A DNA stretch of 64,000 nt from Yersinia intermedia (GTDB lineage Bacteria; Pseudomonadota; Gammaproteobacteria; Enterobacterales; Enterobacteriaceae): positions 930,001-994,000 of the forward strand of contig NZ_LR134116.1 in NCBI RefSeq assembly GCF_900635455.1, written 5' to 3'. The notes under the pieces were generated by a model. It saw only the letters and a program-made list of their open reading frames with translations, was not told where the DNA came from and made no database searches. This document shows positions 17,251-26,452 of this stretch, in pieces. Positions within the stretch are counted from its first letter, which is position 1. Every line of letters begins with the position of its first letter. Both the position numbers and the translations under genes were made by a program.

Positions 17251-17891
17251 TGAGCCAGCATGCTTTTTAGCATCTCAGCCCAACCAATTGGGTCACCGTA
17301 GTACTGACTTGTAGGTAGTGTGGTTGTTTTACCCTGTCTATCTTGTAGCACAAAGGTGGGGAAGCCGTGCCCATGTACTCTTGCCAGTAAGGCGCGGCTA
17401 TCAGCAATATGTTGAGCCGATGCTACCTGGGCTAAGTTTAATGCGTTGATAAATGCTGTACGGCTTAATCCCATATCAGTGGCAAGTTCAGTTAACACCG
17501 AGGTGTCGGCGATACGGCGGCCCTCTACATAGTGAGCTTGCTGGATATGATGGAGCATATCCGCGCCTTGTCCGGCCAATTGTTCAGCCGCTAAAATGGC
17601 GGCAATAGGTGGAGTGGAATCCATAATTGCTGAAGTATCATTCAGCAAGTGATTAAAATAAGCCTCACCAAACGTTTGTCCGGTGAGTTCGGCAATACGT
17701 TTGTCATGAGGCATCACATAACCACGCCATTGGCTATCTATCTGGCGACGATTAGGCCCAGACATCATCCCACCACCGTGTAGTACCAGTGCCAGATCAG
17801 GAATGCTTTGTGCGGCGTGCAGCAGTGGCGCTGCGCCGTAGCACCAACCGCATAAGGGATCGAAAATGTAATGCAATGTTAGCGTGGTCAT
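17247..17891 (-). CDS. DsbA-family thioredoxin-fold oxidoreductase
   Basis: A 214-residue protein with the thioredoxin-like DsbA fold. Seen: the first strand and active site [18 protein letters not shown] with C14-G-W-C17, the helical insertion, and a cis-proline loop region [12 protein letters not shown] near 172-183. There is no signal peptide, so it should act in the cytoplasm, unlike DsbA. The group (FrnE-like, COG3531) includes cytosolic disulfide isomerases. AGAGGA lies upstream of the ATG. The next gene upstream on the same strand ends 97 bases away; whether they share a transcript is unclear. Confidence 0.85.
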   Translation of the reverse strand: MTTLTLHYIFDPLCGWCYGAAPLLHAAQSIPDLALVLHGGGMMSGPNRRQIDSQWRGYVMPHDKRIAELTGQTFGEAYFNHLLNDTSAIMDSTPPIAAILAAEQLAGQGADMLHHIQQAHYVEGRRIADTSVLTELATDMGLSRTAFINALNLAQVASAQHIADSRALLARVHGHGFPTFVLQDRQGKTTTLPTSQYYGDPIGWAEMLKSMLAH

Positions 17892-17988
17892 TATGTTTTC
17901 CTCTTGGTCCCGTCACCATCCAAGTTACCGCCTTCTGGTACTTTGGTTGATGACAGGGTAATGCTGTATTCATTAATTTTAGCGGCGC

Positions 17989-18876
17989 TTATTGCGGCCA
18001 TTTCATTTCGTTTTTCAGTACCTTGGCGCTTAGCTCCAGGCTGGATTCATCTTTCAACTCTGGGTAGTGTTTTTTCATCGCCGCAATCAGTTCTGCTGAA
18101 TCTTTTGCTTTAGGAATCTCTGTGTTCAGGGTCGTTAGATAGTTTTGAGTAAAGGTCACTGATGCTAATGTCTGTGGCGCGTTATCGAGATAATGCCCAG
18201 GAACCACGGTTACTGGTTTGAGTGCTTTAATCTTTTCCAATGTTGTTAACCAGTGCTGGCGTGATTCTGCGGTTTGAGTATCCGCGACCCATAAATGGAT
18301 ATTACCGGAGACGGCGACACCGCCAACAACCGCTTTCAAGGATGGGATCCAGACAAATGTCTTTTCTGGTGATGGGCCATCTAGCCCTTCAACATCAATT
18401 TGTTGCCCATCAATGGTGAAACTTTTGCCTTGTAGTGCTTGTGGAACAATAACTTTGCCAGGGGCATTTTCTTTTAGAATCGGTCCCCAATAGGCCATTT
18501 TGCCGTCTTTGGTTGCTTCGATTTCTTCAATGGTCTGCGGTGTGGCGAGTACCTTGGCTTGTGGGAATGCTTTAGTGATGACATCCAGACCGAAATAGAA
18601 ATCAGGATCGGCCTGACTGATATATATGGTGGTCAGTTTTTTGCCGCTTTGCTTTATTTTCTTTACCAGTGCTTCGGCGTCATTGCGCTGAAATTGCGCA
18701 TCAATTAGAGCAACTTCAGTTTTACCGCTGATAATCTCAGAAGAGACTGGGAAGATGCTCTTTTCGCCTGGATTATAGACTTCCATTTTAAGTTGTTCGG
18801 CAGCACTGGCGTTTGCTACGGCTGCGAAAGTTGCCAGACCGGCAAAGGTCATTTGTAATAGCGTTTTGTTAAACAT
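17989..18876 (-). CDS. Secreted metallo-beta-lactamase-fold protein lacking the metal motif
   Basis: A 295-residue protein with a Sec signal peptide (cleavage near ANASA|AEQ, residues 25-26) and a metallo-beta-lactamase fold (TEVALIDAQF, LTTIYIS, later VPGHYLD). The zinc motif HxHxDH is replaced: the aligned segment reads SQADPDFYFG at 87-96, so the metal-binding histidines are Gln, Asp and Phe. A later ligand position, the His in PGHYLD, is kept. The protein is therefore probably not a normal zinc hydrolase. It is divergent from a LysR regulator gene 107 bases away, the usual layout for a regulator and its target. Function unknown. Confidence 0.8.
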   Translation of the reverse strand: MFNKTLLQMTFAGLATFAAVANASAAEQLKMEVYNPGEKSIFPVSSEIISGKTEVALIDAQFQRNDAEALVKKIKQSGKKLTTIYISQADPDFYFGLDVITKAFPQAKVLATPQTIEEIEATKDGKMAYWGPILKENAPGKVIVPQALQGKSFTIDGQQIDVEGLDGPSPEKTFVWIPSLKAVVGGVAVSGNIHLWVADTQTAESRQHWLTTLEKIKALKPVTVVPGHYLDNAPQTLASVTFTQNYLTTLNTEIPKAKDSAELIAAMKKHYPELKDESSLELSAKVLKNEMKWPQ

Positions 18877-18983
18877 ATCGGTTTTCCTGAGGATGACTGG
18901 GGTATGGGTTAGATAATAGATTGCATCTTTCGATAGAAAAACCTGATAATGAGCAATTGTTTGTTGCTTAAATCGAGCTAATC

Positions 18984-19901
18984 ATGGATAGGGTCACTGC
19001 TGCTGAGGTTTTTGTCGCGATTGTAGAGCGCGGCAGTATGATTGCCGCCGCTGAAGCATTAGAGATGTCACGGGCTATGGTGACACGCTATCTGGCTGAG
19101 ATGGAGCAGTGGGCTGGTGCGCGATTGTTGCATCGGACAACACGAAAACTAAGCCTGACGCATGCTGGCGAAACCACCCTTGAACGTTGTCGACGTATGC
19201 TTGAGTTTGCTCAGGATATGGATGTGATTGAAGGGCAAGGTAGTGATGAACTGCGCGGTTTATTGCGTATTAGTTGCTCTCAGTCTCTTGGGCAGAGCGC
19301 TTTGGTGATTGCTGTTACTGATTATTTGCGCCGTTATCCCCAGGTAGCGGTTGATTTACAGATCAATAATCGGGCAGTTAATCTGGTAGAAGAACGCATT
19401 GATTTGGCATTGCGTATTACCAATGAGCTAGACCCGAATCTGATTGCACGCCCACTTTCCACGTGCCATTCCGTCGTTTGCGCCTCACCGGCCTACTTGT
19501 CAGCCAAAGGAATACCTAAAACACCCTATGATCTGGCGGTACATAACTGTCTGACATACTCTTATTTTGGCAAAAGTTTGTGGCATTTTGATTTGCAGGG
19601 AGAGAAATCGGCAGTTGCGGTAAGTGGCAATCTAAGTGCCAATGAGTCGGTGGTTTTGCTAAGTGGCGCGCTGGAAGGGGCTGGTATTACTCTGCAACCC
19701 AGCTATTCTGCCGCCCCTTATATCGCCCGAGGTGATCTGGTCAGCTTATTACCGGGTTATCAACCACAGGCGATGGGCATTTATGGCATCTATACTTCGC
19801 GGCGGCAAATGCCAGCAACCTTAAGGACAATGTTAGATTTTCTTGTGGAGTGGTTTGCAACCAATCCCCATTGGCTTAATCCTGCTTTCTTGGCGCTGTA
19901 G
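18984..19901 (+). CDS. LysR-family transcriptional regulator
   Basis: A 305-residue LysR-type regulator: N-terminal helix-turn-helix (VTAAEVFVAIVERGSMIAAA, then MSRAMVTRYLAEMEQW), LLHRTTRKLSLTHAG, and a C-terminal periplasmic-binding-like effector domain starting near ELRGLLRISC. It belongs to the CrgA/AaeR-like subgroup by its domain start. It diverges from the metallo-beta-lactamase-fold gene, a probable target. Effector unknown. It ends convergently with lysR. Confidence 0.88.
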   Translation: MDRVTAAEVFVAIVERGSMIAAAEALEMSRAMVTRYLAEMEQWAGARLLHRTTRKLSLTHAGETTLERCRRMLEFAQDMDVIEGQGSDELRGLLRISCSQSLGQSALVIAVTDYLRRYPQVAVDLQINNRAVNLVEERIDLALRITNELDPNLIARPLSTCHSVVCASPAYLSAKGIPKTPYDLAVHNCLTYSYFGKSLWHFDLQGEKSAVAVSGNLSANESVVLLSGALEGAGITLQPSYSAAPYIARGDLVSLLPGYQPQAMGIYGIYTSRRQMPATLRTMLDFLVEWFATNPHWLNPAFLAL

Positions 19902-19979
19902 CGGCAGCTACTGTGCCTGTTTACCTTTTTCCGTGCGCGTGCCGGTAAGGTGAAGGATGCTTAGTCCGGTTGCGAAAAC

Positions 19980-20921
19980 TTAATATTGTTGGGTGATCAC
20001 CTGGGTTAGGCGCTGCTGGAAAGTGATGGCCTGCTGCTTTAAATGCTCGATAAACGTATCTACCAAGGTGGATGATGGGCGGTGTTTCGGTTGTATCAGG
20101 CTGATCGTAAAAGGGATGTCGACGCTGAATGGCCGCACACAAACACCTTCAGCACTTCCTTTGCTAATATAGTCTAGTGCCGTGAGCGGATTGACAATCG
20201 ATACGCCCACCCCTTCCCGTACCATGGCACAGACCGATGCTGCACTGTGGGTTTCCAGCACTAACCTTCTGCTAATACCTTGTTCAATAAATAGTTTATC
20301 CAATAATTGGCGATAACTGTCGGTAACGGACAAGCTGATAAAGTTTTCACCTTGGAAGTCTTGTGGTGTCAGTACCGATTTATCCCGCAACGGATGATCG
20401 CTGGGCAATACGCAAATCTCATTAACAGTCATGAGGGGATGGCGCAACGTACCGGCAGGAGTCTGGGTGTTTTCTGTCAGGCCAAGGTCATGGCGCTGAG
20501 CTGAAAGCCACTCTTCCAGTAGGGGCGATTCCTGCGGGATAATATTCAGGCTGACTTCCGGGTAGCGGTCAATAAAGGGTTTGCACACGGCGGGTAGCAG
20601 CGATTGAGAAAAGACTGGTAAGCAGGCAATTGAAAGCTGTGCCTGTTGGAATTGACGAATTCCCTCAGCAGCTTGTCGGATGCGATCAAGACCGTAATAA
20701 GAGCGTTGCACCTCTTCAAATAGCCGCAAGCCTTGTACTGTGGGGTAAAGGCGGCCACGCACGCGATCAAAGAGCGTTAATTGGACTAATTGCTCAAAGC
20801 GGGCCAGTTCACGGCTGACGGTGGGTTGGGATGTCTGAAGTAATAAGGCGGCTTCAGTCAGATTACCGGTAGTCATGACACCATGAAAAATCTCGATTTG
20901 TCGTAGGGAAATGGTGGGCAT
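19980..20921 (-). CDS. lysR: LysR, activator of lysA
   Basis: A 313-residue LysR-type regulator with helix-turn-helix LRQIEIFHGVMTTGNLTEAA and TSQPTVSRELARFEQLV, then LTLFDRVRGRLYPTVQG. It is the founding member of the family: in E. coli it activates divergent lysA in response to diaminopimelate and lysine levels. The same divergent order is kept here with a 167-base gap. The start at 20921 has AGGAG 7 bases upstream; an in-frame ATG at 20966 lacks one. Confidence 0.93.
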   Translation of the reverse strand: MPTISLRQIEIFHGVMTTGNLTEAALLLQTSQPTVSRELARFEQLVQLTLFDRVRGRLYPTVQGLRLFEEVQRSYYGLDRIRQAAEGIRQFQQAQLSIACLPVFSQSLLPAVCKPFIDRYPEVSLNIIPQESPLLEEWLSAQRHDLGLTENTQTPAGTLRHPLMTVNEICVLPSDHPLRDKSVLTPQDFQGENFISLSVTDSYRQLLDKLFIEQGISRRLVLETHSAASVCAMVREGVGVSIVNPLTALDYISKGSAEGVCVRPFSVDIPFTISLIQPKHRPSSTLVDTFIEHLKQQAITFQQRLTQVITQQY

Positions 20922-21088
20922 CACAACACTCCTGAAGTGGCGATTGTTTAATCTAAGCCATATCATAAATGAATAGACTCACGGTAAATAGATATTTTCC
21001 TAACAGGTATTCAGTTGCTAATAATGAGGTATCAGCAAAATCATTTTTTTCGCCCAACATATTGATGATCAATTATTAGGAAAGACCT

Positions 21089-22351
21089 ATGCCGCGCACA
21101 CTTTATGACACCACTTCGGCGCTGACTGCCCAAAACCTGATGGCTTTACCTGAGCGATTTGGCTGCCCGGTGTGGGCATATGATGGTGAGATCATTGCTC
21201 AACGAATCAACCAATTACGGAACTTTGATGTTATTCGTTTTGCCCAGAAAGCCTGTTCGAATATTCATATTCTCCGCTTGATGCGTGAGCAGGGGGTCAA
21301 AGTCGATTCAGTATCGTTGGGTGAGATAGAACGCGCGATACATGCTGGCTTCCAGCCAGGGCAGGAACCGGCAGAGATCGTATTTACCGCAGATCTGCTG
21401 GATCAGGCCACGTTATTACGGGTGACGGAATTAAATATACCGGTCAATGCCGGTTCAATCGACATGCTGGATCAATTGGGGCAACACGCCCCAGGGCACC
21501 CCGTTTGGTTGCGGATAAATCCAGGCTTTGGTCATGGTCATAGCCAAAAAACCAATACTGGCGGTGAGAACAGCAAACACGGCATCTGGCATCAAGATTT
21601 ACCACAAGCTATTGAGAAAGTTAAAAAATATGGTTTAACGCTGGTGGGTGTTCATATGCACATTGGCTCTGGTGTTGACTATCAGCATCTGGAACAAGTT
21701 TGTGATGCTATGGTTCAGCAGGTGATTGCACTGGGGCAGGATATCAGCGCTATTTCTGCCGGTGGTGGGCTATCGATCCCATACCAATTTGGTGATGATG
21801 AGATTGATACCGAACATTATTATGGCTTATGGAATAAAGCCAGAGAGCAAATTGCCGCCCATCTCGGCCATCCGGTCAGTCTGGAAATTGAACCGGGCCG
21901 TTTCTTGGTGGCCGAGTCTGGTGTTCTGGTGGCGCAGGTGCGGGCTGTTAAAGATATGGGCCGTCGCCACTATGTATTGGTGGATGCCGGTTTTAACGAT
22001 TTGATGCGGCCAGCAATGTACGGCAGTTATCACCATATTTCGTTACTGCCTGCTGATGGGCGCGACCTCACATCGGCACCGTTGATTGATACGGTGGTTG
22101 GTGGCCCGCTGTGCGAGTCAGGTGATGTATTCACCCAGGAAGCGGGTGGCGGATTGGAAACCCGCGCATTGCCTGCCGCTAAAATTGGTGATTATTTGGT
22201 ATTTCACGATACCGGGGCTTATGGTGCGTCGATGTCTTCGAACTACAACAGCCGCCCATTATTGCCGGAAGTGCTGTTTGAGCAGGGGCAGCCACGCTTA
22301 ATTCGCCGTCGGCAAACCATTGAAGAACTTATTGCACTAGAGCAGATTTAA
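21089..22351 (+). CDS. lysA: Diaminopimelate decarboxylase
   Basis: A 420-residue PLP enzyme converting meso-diaminopimelate to lysine and CO2, the last step of lysine synthesis. Seen: the PLP lysine K54 in IRFAQKACSN, the glycine-rich phosphate loop (SAGGGLSIPY), HIGSGVD, EPGRFLV, the decarboxylase cysteine in GPLCESGDVF, and the C-terminal YGASMSSNYNSRP. Fold-type III alanine-racemase barrel followed by a beta domain. AGGAAAG precedes the ATG. It diverges from its activator lysR. Confidence 0.97.
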   Translation: MPRTLYDTTSALTAQNLMALPERFGCPVWAYDGEIIAQRINQLRNFDVIRFAQKACSNIHILRLMREQGVKVDSVSLGEIERAIHAGFQPGQEPAEIVFTADLLDQATLLRVTELNIPVNAGSIDMLDQLGQHAPGHPVWLRINPGFGHGHSQKTNTGGENSKHGIWHQDLPQAIEKVKKYGLTLVGVHMHIGSGVDYQHLEQVCDAMVQQVIALGQDISAISAGGGLSIPYQFGDDEIDTEHYYGLWNKAREQIAAHLGHPVSLEIEPGRFLVAESGVLVAQVRAVKDMGRRHYVLVDAGFNDLMRPAMYGSYHHISLLPADGRDLTSAPLIDTVVGGPLCESGDVFTQEAGGGLETRALPAAKIGDYLVFHDTGAYGASMSSNYNSRPLLPEVLFEQGQPRLIRRRQTIEELIALEQI

Positions 22352-22364
22352 CGATTTTGTTATC

Positions 22365-22391
22365 AAAAGGATAAGCTGAATTAGCTTATCC
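22365..22391 (-). terminator. Hairpin with T-tail on the minus strand
   Basis: GGATAAGCT (22369-22377) and AGCTTATCC (22383-22391) form a perfect 9-bp stem with a 5-base loop. Read on the minus strand it is followed by TTTT; on the plus strand it is followed by A-rich DNA. It may end transcripts arriving from galR, or serve both directions weakly after lysA. Confidence 0.5.
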
Positions 22392-22437
22392 AAAAAGTCC
22401 TCAGCCGATAGCCAGAGACATAACTCAAGGCTATCGG

Positions 22438-22653
22438 TTACTTGCATTTGATACTGCCCGCAATCAGCTTCAGCGCCTGACATCCTTGATAGCCATCAGG
22501 TACGCCACTGTCACCATGGATAATCAGATCTTCATTCAGCGCGATTCTGTGCGTTACCAGCGCTTGCTGATAACCCGCAAGGCGGGATTGTGCCGTGGAG
22601 GTAGTGGGGCAGTTTTTGTGGCATAACTGCCGGATATCGCGGCAGTTATGCAT
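22438..22653 (-). CDS. Possible small cysteine-rich protein after galR
   Basis: A 71-codon frame in the same direction as galR, 38 bases after its stop. It holds six cysteines (MHNCRDIRQLCHKNCPT near the start, GCQ and KCK near the end). There is no good ribosome binding site and I recognise no family. The frame is open for 15 more codons upstream without a usual start. It could be a remnant of a longer exported protein or chance. The minus-strand hairpin at 22365-22391 follows it. Confidence 0.25.
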   Translation of the reverse strand: MHNCRDIRQLCHKNCPTTSTAQSRLAGYQQALVTHRIALNEDLIIHGDSGVPDGYQGCQALKLIAGSIKCK

Positions 22654-22691
22654 AGCGCAGGCGGGTCGCAGCTCTTGGTTAGCGACAGTTC

Positions 22692-23708
22692 TCAGTCATC
22701 TGCGGGCGTTTGCGGGCTGGCAACAGAATGGCGGCGGACCAGCGTTGGGCTGAACATATTGGTGATTTCTGGCAACGGGGTATGATTGGCCAGCGCCAGC
22801 GCCAATTCTGCGGCCTGTGTCGCCATCGCAACAACCGGATAGCGGATGGTGGTTAGGCGGGGGCGCAGATAACGAGAAATTAATACATCATCAAAACCAA
22901 TCAGTGAGATCTCTTGCGGCACTTCGATGCTGTTGTCGCTAAGAACAGACAGTGCGCCAGCGGCCATAGAGTCGTTATAACAGGTGACTGCCGTGAAGTG
23001 TCTACCACGCCCGAGTAGGTCGGTCATGGCCTGTTCGCCACCAATCTCATCTGGTGTACCGTAGGATATTAAGCGGTCATCAACTGCAATATCAAACTCT
23101 TTTAGTGCGTCCAGATAGCCTTGTAGGCGATCAATGGCATCGGAAATTTGGTGATTGGAGCAAATAATGGCGATACGTTTATGCCCTTGCTGAATCAGAT
23201 GGCGGGTTGCCAACCAGGCACCATAACGGTCATCTAATGCGACACAGCGGGTTTCGAAACCCGGTAGTGTGCGGTTAATCAACACCATGCCGGGGATCTG
23301 CTCCATTAATGATGTCAATTCTTCATCGGACAGTTTTTTGGCATGGACTACCAGAGCGGCACAACGGTGGCGAATTAGTTGTTCGATGGCCTGACGCTCT
23401 TTCTCTTCGTCATGGTAACCGTTACCAATCAGCAAGAAATTTCCGGTGGCATAGGCCACTTGTTCGACAGCTTTGACCATCGAACCAAAAAACGGATCTG
23501 ACACATCGGAAACAATCATGCCGACTGTTTCAGTGGATTGCTGGGCCAGCGCCCGCGCATTGGCGTTCGGGTGATATTGCAGTTGCTCCATGGCGTTACA
23601 GACCGCCATGCGTGATGTCTCACTGGCCTTGGGAGAATTATTGATAACACGAGATACCGTTGCGACGGAAACACCCGCCAGCTTGGCAACATCCTTAATA
23701 GTGGCCAT
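22692..23708 (-). CDS. galR: Galactose operon repressor GalR
   Basis: A 338-residue LacI-family repressor that binds galactose and represses gal genes. The N-terminal helix-turn-helix ATIKDVAKLAGVSVATVSRV and the hinge NPNANARALAQQ-like segment (HPNANARALAQQS) are almost identical to E. coli GalR, as are GNFLLIGNGYHDE and LIGFDDVLISRYLRPRLTT. The C-terminal tail is slightly shorter than in E. coli. A GalR-type operator (23731-23743) lies 22 bases before the start codon, which suggests autoregulation. Confidence 0.96.
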   Translation of the reverse strand: MATIKDVAKLAGVSVATVSRVINNSPKASETSRMAVCNAMEQLQYHPNANARALAQQSTETVGMIVSDVSDPFFGSMVKAVEQVAYATGNFLLIGNGYHDEEKERQAIEQLIRHRCAALVVHAKKLSDEELTSLMEQIPGMVLINRTLPGFETRCVALDDRYGAWLATRHLIQQGHKRIAIICSNHQISDAIDRLQGYLDALKEFDIAVDDRLISYGTPDEIGGEQAMTDLLGRGRHFTAVTCYNDSMAAGALSVLSDNSIEVPQEISLIGFDDVLISRYLRPRLTTIRYPVVAMATQAAELALALANHTPLPEITNMFSPTLVRRHSVASPQTPADD

Positions 23709-23730
23709 TTTTCTTCCAGAGATTTTCAGG

Positions 23731-23743
23731 GTAATCGCTTACA
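23731..23743. promoter_or_regulatory. GalR/GalS-type operator upstream of galR
   Basis: GTAATCGCTTACA matches the core of the GalR/GalS consensus (GTGTAANCGNTTACAC), with the palindromic GTAA-NCGN-TTAC intact. It lies just upstream of the galR start, which suggests autoregulation by GalR or control by GalS. Binding is inferred from the match. Confidence 0.65.
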
Positions 23744-24004
23744 TCCCTCAGTTTTGCGGAAAACAGTGTTGCCCGCAAGGGGGGAAGATCGCAACTTGGT
23801 GAGAAAAAATTAGAGAAACAACAATTAGCACGATTACCTGTGGTTTTCGCAAGCCACAGGTTCCGATTAGGCCTGCCTTGGTTAGCCCAGCGGCATTAGA
23901 TGAAACGGTTAGCACGAATCGATTATATTTAGTCTAAATTGTGCTTTGGTTTTACTGCCTGCTGAATGTTATTTTTATGATCTATTTAATTGTCTGAGAT
24001 AGCC
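23744..24004. other. Divergent promoter region galR/bisC
   Basis: This gap should hold the promoters of galR and the molybdoenzyme gene. A perfect 8-bp inverted repeat, ACCTGTGG (23836-23843) and CCACAGGT (23854-23861), separated by ten bases, is the clearest feature. It has no T-tail, so an operator is more likely than a terminator. I could not assign it to a known regulator. Confidence 0.4.
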
Positions 24005-26263
24005 ATGTCCATCATCCGTTACCCCCAGCTTGCCCACTGGGGCGCTTTTACCGCTGTTGTTGAAGATGGCAAACTGATCCGTTGTGAACCATTTGCCAAT
24101 GACCCCAACCCTTCTCCGTTGTTGGAATCCATCACCCCCATGGTTTATTCCGATAAACGTATTCGCAAACCGGCGATACGCCGCTCGTGGTTACAACAGC
24201 GAGAGAAAAGTGATCGAACTTTGCGTGGTCGGGAAGACTTTGTTGAAGTGGAATGGGATGTCGCGCTGGATTTAGTGGCGCAAGAGAACCGCCGAGTCAG
24301 GGATCGTTACGGCCCTTCCGGGTTATTCACCGGTTCCTATGGTTGGTCTTCTGCCGGGCGTTTACATCACGCGCGTTCATTAGTCCGGCGTTTCTATTTC
24401 AGCGGGGGCGGGGGGGTTGATCAACTGGGCAATTACAGTTGGGGCTCGGCACAGTTTTTTCTGCCTTATGTGATTGGTACTTTTAGCCCGCTGACCGGCA
24501 GGGTGACATCATGGCCGAGTGTGGTTGAGCATTGTGAATTGTTTATTGCGTTCGGTGGGTTGGCGCTGAAAAACGCCCAGGTCTCTTCCGGTGGATCGGC
24601 GGAGCATTCATTAAAACCCTGGTTGGAGAAACTGGCACAAAAAGGCACGCCAGTGATTAACATCAGCCCGATGCGGGATGATTGCCCGGCATTTGTTAAT
24701 GCTGAATGGATACCGATTCGGCCCAATACTGATGTTGCGCTGATGCTGGCGCTGGCTTATGAAATCCAACGTGTTGACGGGCAGGACCAGGCTTTCCTGG
24801 CTACCCATTGTGTGGGCTATGAGCAATTAGCTGATTACATTCGTGGGGTGAATGACGGTATTGCTAAAACCCCGGAGTGGGCCAGCGAGATTACCGGTAT
24901 TCCTGCGCCAAGAATTAGCCAGTTAGCACAGCAACTTATCGGTGTTCGCAGCTTTATGACCTGCTCCTATTCAGTACAGCGCGCACACCGTGGTGAGCAA
25001 CCTTACTGGATGGTGATTGCCTTATCAGCCATGTTGGGGCAAGTGGGGCTGCCCGGTGGCGGCTTCTCATTTGGTCATGGCTCCATGAACGGTGTGGGTA
25101 ACCCACGGATAGACACGCCGGGGCCAAGTATGCCGGTGGGTAAAAATCCTGCTGGGTTGGCTATTCCAGTGGCACGCATTTGTGACATGCTGCTGCAACC
25201 GGGGCAGCCGTATCAGTTCCAAGGGGAAACCCATACCTATCCCGATATTCATTTAGTGCATTGGGCTGGCGGCAATCCATTCCACCATCACCAGCAATTG
25301 AATCGGCTGGTGGAGGGGTGGCAAAAACCGGACACCGTGATTGTGCAGGATATCTGGTGGACACCTGCGGCTAAAATGGCCGATATCGTGCTGCCAGTGA
25401 CCAGTTCGCTAGAACGTAATGATATCGGTGGCTCGTCACGGGATCGCTATGTATTGGCGATGCATCAGGCGATTGCGCCGCAACATCAGGCTCGTAACGA
25501 TTTTGATATTTTCGCTGATCTGGCCGAACGGCTGGGTTATCGCAGCCAATTTACCGAAAATAGAGATGAAATGGCCTGGATCAGGCATATCTATCAGGAG
25601 TGCGGTGTGGCACAACAGCCGCATGGAGTGGCGTGGCCTGATTTTGAATCTTTCTGGCAACGGGGCCATGTTGATTTACCTGCTCCGCCAAAGGAGTTCG
25701 TATTTTTTGATGCTTTCCGCGAAAATCCACAGGCGAATCCGCTGCAAACGCCAAGTGGCAAAATTGAGCTGTTCAGTGAGAAAATTGCCAGCTATCACTA
25801 TGAGGATTTTGCGCCTCACGCTGAGTGGCAACCACCGATTGAGTGGCTAGGGGCACCACAAGCTGAGCAGTGGCCGCTGCATCTGATCTCTATTCAACCT
25901 GAGGATCGTCTGCATAGCCAACTTGATCCGGCGCCATTGGCTCAGGGGAATAAAACCGCCGGTCGTGAAACACTGTATATGCACCCACAGGACGCAGCCA
26001 AACGTGACATTACTGAGGGCAGTCAGGTTCAGGTTAGCAACTTACGGGGTCATTGTCTGGCGGGTGTGCGTATCACTGATGGCGTTACTCGTGGGGTGGT
26101 GTTGATGGCTACGGGGGCCTGGTTTGATCCCGGTTTCGGTGGCAAACAGCATAAGGTTGAGCAATCAGGTAACCCCAATGTTCTGACGCTGGATATTGGT
26201 ACCTCACGTTTAACTCAAGGCCCGAATGCAATGAGTTGTCTGGTTGAGGTGGCGCTGTATTAA
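24005..26263 (+). CDS. bisC: Biotin sulfoxide reductase-type molybdopterin oxidoreductase
   Basis: A 752-residue molybdopterin enzyme of the DMSO-reductase family, BisC/TorA/TorZ branch, expected to reduce S- or N-oxides such as biotin or methionine sulfoxide. Seen: PQLAHWGAFTAVVEDGKL, GSYGWSSAGRLHHARSL with the probable serine molybdenum ligand, GQVGLPGGGFSFGHGSMN, QDIWWTPAAKMADIVLP, SSLERNDIGGSSRD and C-terminal RGVVLMATGAWFDP. There is no N-terminal Fe-S motif and no Tat signal, so it is cytoplasmic like BisC rather than periplasmic like TorA. The start at 24005 has GAGAT upstream; a TTG at 23990 is also in frame. It sits between galR and the OmrA sRNA, which are neighbours in E. coli. Confidence 0.88.
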   Translation: MSIIRYPQLAHWGAFTAVVEDGKLIRCEPFANDPNPSPLLESITPMVYSDKRIRKPAIRRSWLQQREKSDRTLRGREDFVEVEWDVALDLVAQENRRVRDRYGPSGLFTGSYGWSSAGRLHHARSLVRRFYFSGGGGVDQLGNYSWGSAQFFLPYVIGTFSPLTGRVTSWPSVVEHCELFIAFGGLALKNAQVSSGGSAEHSLKPWLEKLAQKGTPVINISPMRDDCPAFVNAEWIPIRPNTDVALMLALAYEIQRVDGQDQAFLATHCVGYEQLADYIRGVNDGIAKTPEWASEITGIPAPRISQLAQQLIGVRSFMTCSYSVQRAHRGEQPYWMVIALSAMLGQVGLPGGGFSFGHGSMNGVGNPRIDTPGPSMPVGKNPAGLAIPVARICDMLLQPGQPYQFQGETHTYPDIHLVHWAGGNPFHHHQQLNRLVEGWQKPDTVIVQDIWWTPAAKMADIVLPVTSSLERNDIGGSSRDRYVLAMHQAIAPQHQARNDFDIFADLAERLGYRSQFTENRDEMAWIRHIYQECGVAQQPHGVAWPDFESFWQRGHVDLPAPPKEFVFFDAFRENPQANPLQTPSGKIELFSEKIASYHYEDFAPHAEWQPPIEWLGAPQAEQWPLHLISIQPEDRLHSQLDPAPLAQGNKTAGRETLYMHPQDAAKRDITEGSQVQVSNLRGHCLAGVRITDGVTRGVVLMATGAWFDPGFGGKQHKVEQSGNPNVLTLDIGTSRLTQGPNAMSCLVEVALY

Positions 26264-26284
26264 TTTTATCTTAGCGGGATTTAT

Positions 26285-26322
26285 GGTGTTGCCGGTGGGC
26301 TAGCGGCAACACCCATGATTTT
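26285..26322 (+). terminator. Intrinsic terminator after bisC
   Basis: GGTGTTGCCG (26285-26294) and CGGCAACACC (26304-26313) form a perfect 10-bp stem with a 9-base loop, followed by CATGATTTTT. It lies just after the bisC stop codon. Confidence 0.7.
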
Positions 26323-26435
26323 TGCAATACACCTCAATGAATTACAAACCTATTTCGCCTTTCTGACAATGTTCACTACTGGTTACACTTTGCACGTAAA
26401 TGTTGCGATTGCTTGCTGGCTGTGGCTTCACTGAA

Positions 26436-26452
26436 ACGGATACAGTGTTCAT
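26436..26452 (+). promoter_or_regulatory. Promoter -10 region of the OmrA-type sRNA
   Basis: TACAGT at 26441-26446 lies six bases before the predicted RNA start at 26453, in a GGATACAGTGTTC context. No good -35 hexamer is seen at the right distance, which agrees with the known dependence of omrA/omrB on the activator OmpR in E. coli. Exact OmpR sites were not assigned. Confidence 0.5.
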
